Source: Treponema sp. CETP13
GTDB lineage: Bacteria; Spirochaetota; Spirochaetia; Treponematales; Treponemataceae
Assembly (NCBI GenBank): GCA_001885315.1
Contig: MLPZ01000006.1
Location: forward strand, 1 to 61,437
Direction: 5' to 3'
DNA length: 61,437 nt
Part shown: piece by piece, positions 16,866-24,574 of the stretch
Numbering within the stretch: the first letter of the stretch is position 1
Layout: the number at the start of each line of letters is the position of its first letter
Made by a program: the position numbers and the translations under genes
The notes under the pieces: generated by a model
What the model was told of the DNA's origin: nothing
Databases searched by the model: none
The model's input: the letters and a program-made list of their open reading frames with translations, nothing else

Positions 16866-18008
16866 ATGTTTTCACAAAGACTAAATGACTTACACCCATA
16901 TGTTCCAGGGGAACAACCGAAAGATCGTGAATATATAAAATTAAATGCAAATGAAAATCCCTATCCACCTCCAGAAAGTGTTGCGGGTGCTGTAACTGAA
17001 TTACTACAAAATGATAGAAAAAAATTTGCTTTATATCCAGATCCAGATGCAAATGATTTGCGAATTGCAATTGCAGATATGTTAAACAAAACGGGAGGGT
17101 GTTTAAATAATCCAGATACATCTATATTATCAGACTCTATAACTGCTGACATGATTTTTTGCGGAAATGGTAGTGACGAAGTTTTATCTTTTGTTTTTTA
17201 TGCTTTTTTTGGTAGTAATCTGCCGGTTGTTTTTCCTGAGTTTACATATAGTTTTTATCCTGTTTATGCTGGTTATTATAATATTCCAACTCGCAAAGTT
17301 CCCATGAATAATGACTGGTCCTTAAATATTGATTTATTACTTGATGCTGTAAATGGTACTGGATTGTATTCAGACAAGGGCGAGAGTTCAGGGCTTATTT
17401 TTGCAAATCCTAATGCTCCTACTTCTTTAGCTCTTACTCGACAACAAGTAAGAAATATTCTTGATAAATATCCTAGAGATAAAGTATTAGTAATCGATGA
17501 AGCATATGTTGATTTTGGACAAGAGTCCGTTCTTTCTCTAGTTAATGATTATAAAAATTTAGTCGTAATCCGAACGTTTTCAAAGTCTTTGTGTTTTGCC
17601 GGGATGCGATTGGGCTATCTTGTTGCAGACAAAGACGTTACAAGCCGTATTTTTACTGTCAAAAATAGTTTTAATCATTTTCCTGTAGACGTGCTTGCGG
17701 CAACTGCTGGAGTTGCTGCCTGCAAAAATATAACATATTATGTTTCAATTACACAACAAATTACAAAAACACGAGAGTGGTTTATACATAGCTTGCGAAA
17801 AGAAAATTGGATAATTCCAGATTCACAAACAAATTTTGTGCTTTGTAAAAAATCAGGTCTACAAGGTGACTTTATTTACCAGAAAATAAAAGAACATGGT
17901 ATTTTAGTTCGTTATTTTGCTACTCCAGGTATAAATGATTGTGTTCGGGTTTCAATAGGAACACAAGAGCAAATGGAAAAACTTGCAAATATTATGAATT
18001 CGATATAG
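16866..18008 (+). CDS. hisC: Histidinol-phosphate aminotransferase-like, PLP-dependent
   Basis: This class I/II aminotransferase of the HisC subfamily begins with the typical LNDLHPYVPGEQP and KLNANENPYPPP. The cofactor lysine is in VIRTFSKSLCFAGMRLGYL, and FANPNAPTS and VIDEAYVDF bind PLP. HisC transfers an amino group to imidazole-acetol phosphate in histidine synthesis, and relatives can act on aromatic amino acids. No other his gene is near, so the physiological substrate is uncertain. I chose MFSQRLNDL as the start because the family begins there; the frame is open back to 16815. The next gene follows after 9 bases. Confidence 0.85.
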   Translation: MFSQRLNDLHPYVPGEQPKDREYIKLNANENPYPPPESVAGAVTELLQNDRKKFALYPDPDANDLRIAIADMLNKTGGCLNNPDTSILSDSITADMIFCGNGSDEVLSFVFYAFFGSNLPVVFPEFTYSFYPVYAGYYNIPTRKVPMNNDWSLNIDLLLDAVNGTGLYSDKGESSGLIFANPNAPTSLALTRQQVRNILDKYPRDKVLVIDEAYVDFGQESVLSLVNDYKNLVVIRTFSKSLCFAGMRLGYLVADKDVTSRIFTVKNSFNHFPVDVLAATAGVAACKNITYYVSITQQITKTREWFIHSLRKENWIIPDSQTNFVLCKKSGLQGDFIYQKIKEHGILVRYFATPGINDCVRVSIGTQEQMEKLANIMNSI

Positions 18009-18017
18009 GGGAAGAAT

Positions 18018-18752
18018 ATGAAATTTTTAGTACTTTCTGATATTCATGGCAATTTAGAAAATCTTGATCAGTTAGATAATCAATTTACGGTTGCAGATGC
18101 TGTCATTTTTGCCGGTGATTTTGCTGCATTAAACAAACCAGAAACAGCATTACCTGTTCTTGAAAAACTTTTAAATAAACATGATGTAATTTATTCTGTT
18201 CTTGGAAATTGTGATGAACCAAATTTTTTAGATAAAATAGAAGAAAATGATATTTCTGTAGAGAGTGCGGTTGCATTCCAAAATGGTCTTGCTTTTACAG
18301 GGGCTGGAGGCGGTCTTAAATTTACAGGGGACACTCCTTTTGAACGTACTGAAGATGAGATAATGCATGATTTACATATTATAACAGACCACATTTCTGT
18401 TAAGGTAACAGATGATGGCATAGTTAACGATTCGGGAAATAAGGACTCTATTGATGAGCAAAAATGGAGTAATCTTATAGCTATTGTGCATCAACCACCT
18501 AAAAATACAAAATGCGATTGTATAGAAGGAGGTGTGCATGTGGGTTCCCAAAAATTAAGAGATTTTATTGATAATTACAAACCTTTAGCTTTTATTACAG
18601 GGCATATTCATGAATCTGCAGCTGTTGAGACAGTTGGGAGTACAGTTTGCATTAATCCTGGATCTTTAGCTGAAGGCAAATATGCTATTCTTGAAGTTGC
18701 AAAAATAGATGGCAATTGGAAAGTTACAAAGGCTGAATTACAAAAAATATAA
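18018..18752 (+). CDS. Calcineurin-like metallophosphoesterase (YfcE-type)
   Basis: The 244-residue protein has the metal-binding motifs of the family in order: LSDIHGN at the N-terminus, FAGDFA, LGNCDE, VHQPP and GHIHES. A two-metal centre in such proteins hydrolyses phosphodiesters or phosphomonoesters; the natural substrate is unknown. It starts 9 bases after hisC, with GGGGAAG as ribosome binding site, so the two share a transcript. Confidence 0.85.
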   Translation: MKFLVLSDIHGNLENLDQLDNQFTVADAVIFAGDFAALNKPETALPVLEKLLNKHDVIYSVLGNCDEPNFLDKIEENDISVESAVAFQNGLAFTGAGGGLKFTGDTPFERTEDEIMHDLHIITDHISVKVTDDGIVNDSGNKDSIDEQKWSNLIAIVHQPPKNTKCDCIEGGVHVGSQKLRDFIDNYKPLAFITGHIHESAAVETVGSTVCINPGSLAEGKYAILEVAKIDGNWKVTKAELQKI

Positions 18753-18797
18753 ATAAAATTTGTACTATCACTAAAATTACTGTATAATTACTGTATT

Positions 18798-20102
18798 ATG
18801 ATATGGAATATAGAAAAAGAATGTATGAATGTAAGCTCTCTAAGGGCTTTACAATTTGCACGACTAAAGAATCTTGTTGAACACTTATATGCAACAGTTC
18901 CTTTCTACAAGGTAAAATTTGATGAAGTTGGTGTAAAACCTCATGACATAAAATCTCTTAAAGATATTTCTAAATTGCCTTTTACTACTAAATCAGATTT
19001 ACGTGAAACGTATCCATATGGTCTTCTTGCTATACCCCAATCAAAAATAGTTGAAATACACATGTCATCAGGGACTACAGGGACTCCTGTTGTAGCCGCT
19101 TATACTGCTAAAGATCTTGATGACTGGGCAGAGGGTATGGCTCGAACTCTTTCTGCAGCAGGAGCGACACGTAATGATACTGTTCAGAATGCGTATGGAT
19201 ATGGGCTTTTTACTGGTGGAATGGGAGTTCATCATGGGGCGCGTAAATTGGGTGCTTCCATAATTCCAGCTTCATCAGGTAATACTCAAAAGCAACTTAC
19301 TCTCATGCGAGATTTTAAAGCAAATATATTTACTTGTACCCCTTCTTATGCTATGTATATGGCAGAAAAAGCTGCTGAATTAGGAATAGATGTAAAAAAA
19401 TTAGCTCTTCGTGCTGGATGTTTTGGTGCTGAACCTTGGTCAGAAGGTATGAGAAAAAAGATAGAGGAATCATGGAATATTAAAGCTTATGATATATATG
19501 GTCTTACTGAAATTACGGGGCCTGGTTCCGCTTTTGAATGTTCAGAGCAGGAAGGAATGCATTTTAATGAAGATTTATGGTATCCAGAAATTATTAATCC
19601 TGATACAGGAGAACCATTACCTGATGGTGAAAAAGGGGAGTTAGTTATTACAACTCTTACAAAAGAGGGAACTCCTATAATTCGCTATCGCACTCGTGAC
19701 ATTACCTATATTTATCCAGAACCATGTTGTTGTGGGCGAACTACTCGGCGTATTCATAGATTGTTTGGAAGAACAGATGATTTACTCATTATTCGTGGTG
19801 TTAATGTTTTCCCTAGCCAAATCGAAAATGCTCTAGTAGGAATTAGTGGTGTGGAACCTAATTATCAAATTGTTGTTGATCGTGATCCTCATACTCATCT
19901 TGACGTTGCTGAATTACAAGTTGAGGTTTGCCCTGATCAGTTTAGTGATGAAACTAAGGGGATGGAATCTTTAAGAAATAATATTTCTTCTGTAATGAAG
20001 AGTAAACTAGGTATTCTTTTAAAGATAAAACTTGTAGAACCAAAAAGTATTGAACGTTCGACAGGAAAAGCAAAACGGGTAATTGATAATCGAAAGATAT
20101 AG
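18798..20102 (+). CDS. Phenylacetate-CoA ligase family (PaaK-like) enzyme
   Basis: The 434-residue adenylate-forming enzyme has the AMP-binding loop MSSGTTGTPVVAAYT, YDIYGLTEITGPG, RYRTRDI and LIIRGVNVFPSQIE, all typical of PaaK. It would activate an aryl-acetate with ATP and CoA. In anaerobes this type is often paired with an ACT-domain protein and linked to aryl-acid products of aromatic amino acid fermentation. Here the ACT protein follows after 34 bases. The true acid substrate is not evident. Confidence 0.85.
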   Translation: MIWNIEKECMNVSSLRALQFARLKNLVEHLYATVPFYKVKFDEVGVKPHDIKSLKDISKLPFTTKSDLRETYPYGLLAIPQSKIVEIHMSSGTTGTPVVAAYTAKDLDDWAEGMARTLSAAGATRNDTVQNAYGYGLFTGGMGVHHGARKLGASIIPASSGNTQKQLTLMRDFKANIFTCTPSYAMYMAEKAAELGIDVKKLALRAGCFGAEPWSEGMRKKIEESWNIKAYDIYGLTEITGPGSAFECSEQEGMHFNEDLWYPEIINPDTGEPLPDGEKGELVITTLTKEGTPIIRYRTRDITYIYPEPCCCGRTTRRIHRLFGRTDDLLIIRGVNVFPSQIENALVGISGVEPNYQIVVDRDPHTHLDVAELQVEVCPDQFSDETKGMESLRNNISSVMKSKLGILLKIKLVEPKSIERSTGKAKRVIDNRKI

Positions 20103-20136
20103 TAACAAAAGAATCCGAATTTTATAGGAGAAAATT

Positions 20137-20553
20137 ATGAAGATTAAGCAGATTTCTATTTTTTTGGAAAACACTACCGGTAGGCTTGCAAATGTAACAA
20201 AAATCTTAAAAGAAAGTGGTGTAAATCTTCGTGCTATTATGATTGCAGATACTGCTGACTTTGGAATATTACGGGTTATTGTAGATAATCCAGATAAAGC
20301 ATTAACTGCATTGAAAACAGCAAATTTTACAACAAAAACGACAGAAGTTCTTGCTGTTCCAGTGAATGATAAGGTTGGAGCGATGCATGATATGCTTAAA
20401 CTCTTTGAAGAAAATTCTATTAATATTGAATATATTTATGCTTCGTTAGAGAGAGCTGGTGATACAGCGATTATTATATTTAAAGTAGAGAATCCTAAAG
20501 CAGGACTAGAAGTCTTAGAGGCCAATGGCTTGACAGGAAAGGTTTCTTTTTAA
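20137..20553 (+). CDS. Tandem ACT-domain amino-acid-binding protein
   Basis: The 138-residue protein consists of two ACT domains: KQISIFLENTTGRLANVTKI at the N-terminus, and VGAMHDMLKLFEENSINIEY from about residue 80. ACT domains bind amino acids and regulate metabolism allosterically. Two-domain proteins of this kind often sit beside PaaK-like ligases, as here. TAGGAGA precedes the ATG. Confidence 0.88.
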   Translation: MKIKQISIFLENTTGRLANVTKILKESGVNLRAIMIADTADFGILRVIVDNPDKALTALKTANFTTKTTEVLAVPVNDKVGAMHDMLKLFEENSINIEYIYASLERAGDTAIIIFKVENPKAGLEVLEANGLTGKVSF

Positions 20554-20592
20554 ATATGTGATTATAAAGAATAGTTACAAAAGGAATTTGTG

Positions 20593-21567
20593 CTATTCTT
20601 TGGTTGTACAGAATCTAAAGCCCATATAGTTATATGATTCATCGGGATCGAATGCATACCGATCTCCACAGTAACAGTAACTTGCAAAAGGGCTCCAACT
20701 ACCACCTCGAACTATTCTAGCTGAGCCATACTTTGGACCATCATAATAAATATTATCTGCAAAGGCATTTTGTTTGTAGTATTCTTCATACCAATCGTTA
20801 CAAAATTCTAATACGTTTCCACTCATATCAAATAAACCCATTTTGTTAGGGTTACCACTTCCAGGAGAGCTTTTAGCACCAAAAAGACTTCCTGTTGTTC
20901 CAATGTTTGCTGTTCCTGTGCTGTTTTCATCGTTCCAGCAATAATCATTCTCTAAGTTATTAGAATTAGTATCGTTAGATTCAGCCATAACCCCAGAAAC
21001 TACATTTCCTGGTTGAAATAAAGCACCGTTTTTTCGAGCAGCATATTCCCATTCGGTTTCTGTTGGTAATCTATATCCATTTGCTTGATAATTGCATGTA
21101 CATAAATCTATTTGAGCGGCGTTTGTTGAATCGCGGAGTACTATTTCGTTGTAAGTATAGCAAGGAGTGCGTCCTTCAAGTTCACTAAGAGCATTACACC
21201 ATACAATTGCATCACGCCAATTTATAGTGGTTACAGGTTGCCATTGTGCTTCTTCTGTTGGTGGTTTACCTCTTTTACCTTTTGATCCTTCTTGTCCTGG
21301 ATTTTGAAAAGTATATGAGAGAGTTTTTTCCGCTTCTGTTCGTATGTTATACCAAACGATATAACTAGTTTCAAAGGCATTCATATAAAATGGTTGAATT
21401 TCTCTTTCATCTGTAATAGATTGAACATTCTCTCCAATAATAAATTTTGCGTCATTGCTTAAATGTTCTATTTTTATAAGAGAAATTCCAGTAAAGTCCT
21501 TTGTTTGTTGTGAAAAAATAAAAAAACTACAACCTATACAGAGTAAAAAAGATAAAAACTTTTTCAT
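20593..21567 (-). CDS. Exported formylglycine-generating-enzyme-like (SUMF1/FGE-sulfatase) protein
   Basis: The 324-residue product has a signal peptide (MKKFLSFLLCIGCSFFIFSQ) and an FGE-sulfatase fold with RLPTETEWEYAAR, MGLFDMSGNVLEFCNDWYEE and a closing RIVRGGSWSPF ... MGFRFCT. Family members include oxidases that make formylglycine in sulfatases, but many exported bacterial versions are structural or carbohydrate-related. No sulfatase gene is nearby, so catalysis is not assured. Its ATG overlaps the corA stop (ATGA). Confidence 0.8.
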   Translation of the reverse strand: MKKFLSFLLCIGCSFFIFSQQTKDFTGISLIKIEHLSNDAKFIIGENVQSITDEREIQPFYMNAFETSYIVWYNIRTEAEKTLSYTFQNPGQEGSKGKRGKPPTEEAQWQPVTTINWRDAIVWCNALSELEGRTPCYTYNEIVLRDSTNAAQIDLCTCNYQANGYRLPTETEWEYAARKNGALFQPGNVVSGVMAESNDTNSNNLENDYCWNDENSTGTANIGTTGSLFGAKSSPGSGNPNKMGLFDMSGNVLEFCNDWYEEYYKQNAFADNIYYDGPKYGSARIVRGGSWSPFASYCYCGDRYAFDPDESYNYMGFRFCTTKE

Positions 21568-22586
21568 TTTGATTGATCCTTTCTTGTTTTATTGATTCTA
21601 TGTCGAGTACGTTTCTTCTTTTGTCGGTTAGAACTAGATTCTCCACTCATACGTCTATCTGAAAGAAAGAAATTTGTCACCGTTGCTGTAAGTAAACATA
21701 TAATACCTATAATGATAACACCCATCCATCCATCGTTTTCAAAAGGAAGAGGAACGTTCATACCAAAAAAACTTGCAATAAATGTTGGTACCATCATAAT
21801 TAGAGATATTGATGTTAGTCGTTTCATAACAATATTCAAATTATTAGAAATAATTGAAGCAAATGTATCTGTCATTCCGGACAGAATATTAGAATAGGTG
21901 TCAGCCATTTCTAAAGCCTGTCGATTATCAATATTAACATCTTCGAGCCAGTCTTTATCTTCTTCATCGAGCGGTAAAACTTTTGTACGTGTTAATTTTT
22001 CAAGTAACATCTGATTTCCCTTAAGTGAAGTTTGAAAATACTCTAATGATTTTTGCAGGTTCAAGAGTTGTAATAATTCATTGTTTTTTACAGAGCGTTC
22101 AAGTTCTCCTTGAATTGTACTTGCTCGACGATTAATTTCTTTTAGATACCGAAGAAAGACAGTGTCGCTACGACTTAATAGGCGTATAACCATGGCTGGA
22201 AAATCATTTAGTGAAAGAGAGCGTATTCTATTTGAAGAAAAATCGTTTAATACTTCTGAGTCTGTCCAACAAATAGTAATGATTTTCTTTTCCATTATTA
22301 TAATACCTACAGGTAATGTAAAATAACTTATATCATTATCAGCTATAAATACAGGAAGTCGCATGATAATAAGTGTATAATTATCTTCTTTTTCGACACG
22401 GGAAAGTTCGTCTTGATCAAGAATATCTAGTATATCTTCTTGTTCTATATGGTATTCTTCTTCTAGGATTCGTATATCTTCGCGGGTTACAGATCTAACA
22501 TCTACCCAAGTATTTAGGGAAGTGTCTAGTTCTTTTTCATTACGATTTATGACTTTACGGTCTTCTTGTTGCCAAAATGTAATCAT
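21564..22586 (-). CDS. corA: CorA-family magnesium/divalent metal channel
   Basis: The 340-residue protein has a large cytosolic N-terminal domain and two C-terminal membrane segments. The first ends in the diagnostic FFGMNVPLPF motif, which forms the selectivity filter of the pentamer. A basic tail (RQKKKRTRHRINK) follows. CorA channels import Mg2+ and sometimes Co2+ or Zn2+. The ATG at 22586 has GAGGG upstream; the frame extends to 22616 but with no ribosome binding site. It is coupled to the FGE-like gene by a 4-base overlap. Confidence 0.9.
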   Translation of the reverse strand: MITFWQQEDRKVINRNEKELDTSLNTWVDVRSVTREDIRILEEEYHIEQEDILDILDQDELSRVEKEDNYTLIIMRLPVFIADNDISYFTLPVGIIIMEKKIITICWTDSEVLNDFSSNRIRSLSLNDFPAMVIRLLSRSDTVFLRYLKEINRRASTIQGELERSVKNNELLQLLNLQKSLEYFQTSLKGNQMLLEKLTRTKVLPLDEEDKDWLEDVNIDNRQALEMADTYSNILSGMTDTFASIISNNLNIVMKRLTSISLIMMVPTFIASFFGMNVPLPFENDGWMGVIIIGIICLLTATVTNFFLSDRRMSGESSSNRQKKKRTRHRINKTRKDQSK

Positions 22587-22796
22587 GGACAGTCCCTCAT
22601 TATAATAGTAAATCAAAATGTGGCAAAAAAATAGAACACATAATGCTATGTATTGTAGCTATCGTATAGAAAAAAATCAAGGATTAAATAGAAAACCTGT
22701 TCTTTGCAAAAAATAAAGTATCTGATTTAGGTGTTTTTTTCTAATCTGAAGAAATGAAGATTGAAATAAGCGAGAATGTGAGTTATACTATTGTGT

Positions 22797-24473
22797 ATGA
22801 TTTACGAACTGTCCCTTAATTTACTGCCAGGACAAGAAAAAGATGATAAACTCATTCAAAAACTTATCTTGCGTACGCTTGCAGGTGGTGGCACTCATGT
22901 GGCTTCTTCTAAAATAACGGCTGTTATTTGTAAGAAAAAATCTGTTGATGCTCGGCATGGACAAGTTAAGCTACATTTGCGCTATGCAGTGTATGTCGAT
23001 GAACTTCCTCCTGTTGAAGGTGATTTTTCCGCTAAATGGAAAAAGGCTAATAGTCAAAAACCTGTTGTTATTGTCGGTGCAGGACCTGCTGGTTTATTTG
23101 CAGCTCTTCAGCTTCTAGAAGAGGGAATAAAACCTATTATTATTGAGCGAGGTCCTGAAACAGCTGATAGAAAAATAGATATTGCAGAAATATCAAGGAC
23201 AGGATCTGTTGGTTTAGATTCTAATTATTGCTTTGGAGAAGGGGGAGCTGGAACTTTCTCTGATGGGAAACTTTTTAGTCGTTCTCATAAACGTGGTAAT
23301 ATTGGCCGTATTCTTGCAATTTTTAACTACCATGGAGCAAATCCAAATATTCTCACAGATGCTCATCCTCATATTGGAACCGATAAGCTTCCTGCAATAA
23401 TTAATAACATTAAAAAAACTATTATTTCATTTGGTGGAGAAATACATTTTAATACCCGATGTACTGAGTTGCTAGTTGAAAATAGTACAATAAGAGGTGT
23501 TAAAGCTCTAAACTTACAAAACAACCAAGAAGAAAATTATTTAGGCAAGGCTGTTATACTTGCAACAGGTCATTCAGCGATAGATATTTATCAGATGGTT
23601 GCAGATGCTTGTTCTAATAACGGAATCCCTATTTCAAGAGCGCTTGTTGCAAAACCTTTTGCAATGGGGTTACGAGTTGAACATCCAAGAATTTTAATTG
23701 ATGATATTCAATATCATGGGGCTGAACGAGATAAAATATTCCCAGCAGCAGAATATAAGTTAACCACACAAGTTGAAAATAGGGGTGTTTATTCTTTTTG
23801 TATGTGCCCAGGTGGTTTAGTAGTCCCTTCAGCAACGGCTCCAAATCAAATTGTTGTAAACGGAATGTCACCTTCTAGTCGAAATGCTGCATGGTCAAAT
23901 TCTGCAATCGTTGTAGAAATTAAGCCAGAAGATGTACCTTCGAAATTTGGCATGGATTGTTTAGCCGGTCTTCATTTTAGAACATGGCTTGAAGAGGAAG
24001 CTTATAAGCAGAGTGTGAAAGCTCAGAATGCACAAATAGAAGCTCAGAACACAGTTCCTAGTGTTCCTCTGCAACGTAAAATTATACATACACAACGTGC
24101 TCCTGCTCAGCGTCTAACAGATTATCTTGCAGGGAAGCCTTCTCATTCGTTACCAAATACGTCATATACTCCAGGCTTAGTATTAACTCGAATTGATGAA
24201 TGGTTTCCTCCTTTGCTTAACAATCGTTTAAAAAAAGCTTTTCATGTTTTTGATAAAAGTATGCATGGTTTTGTTTGTGATAAGGCTCTGCTTATTGCTC
24301 CAGAAACTAGAACTTCAACTCCCGTTCGAATTCAACGAGATAGAGAATCCTTGGAAAGTACAGCTATTGCAGGTTTATATCCTGCTGGTGAAGGGGCAGG
24401 CTTTTCTGGAGGAATAGTGTCATCTGCAATGGATGGAGAAAATATTGCAAAAATAATAAGTAAAAAAATGTAA
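22797..24473 (+). CDS. FAD-dependent oxidoreductase (uncharacterised FAD-dehydrogenase family)
   Basis: The roughly 558-residue protein has a short N-terminal domain, then a Rossmann motif (PVVIVGAGPAGLFAALQLL near residue 90) and YCFGEGGAGTFSDGKLFSR. It ends with GLYPAGEGAGFSGGIVSSAM, a C-terminal FAD-binding signature. This defines a widespread family of about 530-560 residues often annotated only as FAD-dependent protein. The substrate is unknown. ATG at 22797 is likely; a TTG lies two codons earlier. Confidence 0.82.
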   Translation: MIYELSLNLLPGQEKDDKLIQKLILRTLAGGGTHVASSKITAVICKKKSVDARHGQVKLHLRYAVYVDELPPVEGDFSAKWKKANSQKPVVIVGAGPAGLFAALQLLEEGIKPIIIERGPETADRKIDIAEISRTGSVGLDSNYCFGEGGAGTFSDGKLFSRSHKRGNIGRILAIFNYHGANPNILTDAHPHIGTDKLPAIINNIKKTIISFGGEIHFNTRCTELLVENSTIRGVKALNLQNNQEENYLGKAVILATGHSAIDIYQMVADACSNNGIPISRALVAKPFAMGLRVEHPRILIDDIQYHGAERDKIFPAAEYKLTTQVENRGVYSFCMCPGGLVVPSATAPNQIVVNGMSPSSRNAAWSNSAIVVEIKPEDVPSKFGMDCLAGLHFRTWLEEEAYKQSVKAQNAQIEAQNTVPSVPLQRKIIHTQRAPAQRLTDYLAGKPSHSLPNTSYTPGLVLTRIDEWFPPLLNNRLKKAFHVFDKSMHGFVCDKALLIAPETRTSTPVRIQRDRESLESTAIAGLYPAGEGAGFSGGIVSSAMDGENIAKIISKKM

Positions 24474-24574
24474 TATCTTGCATATTTCTTTTAAAAATAG
24501 TTGTTCTCTGCCGATAATAAGGTTACATTTGTATGTGTAAAAACCTGTTACTAAAAGTTGGTTAAGGAGAATTA

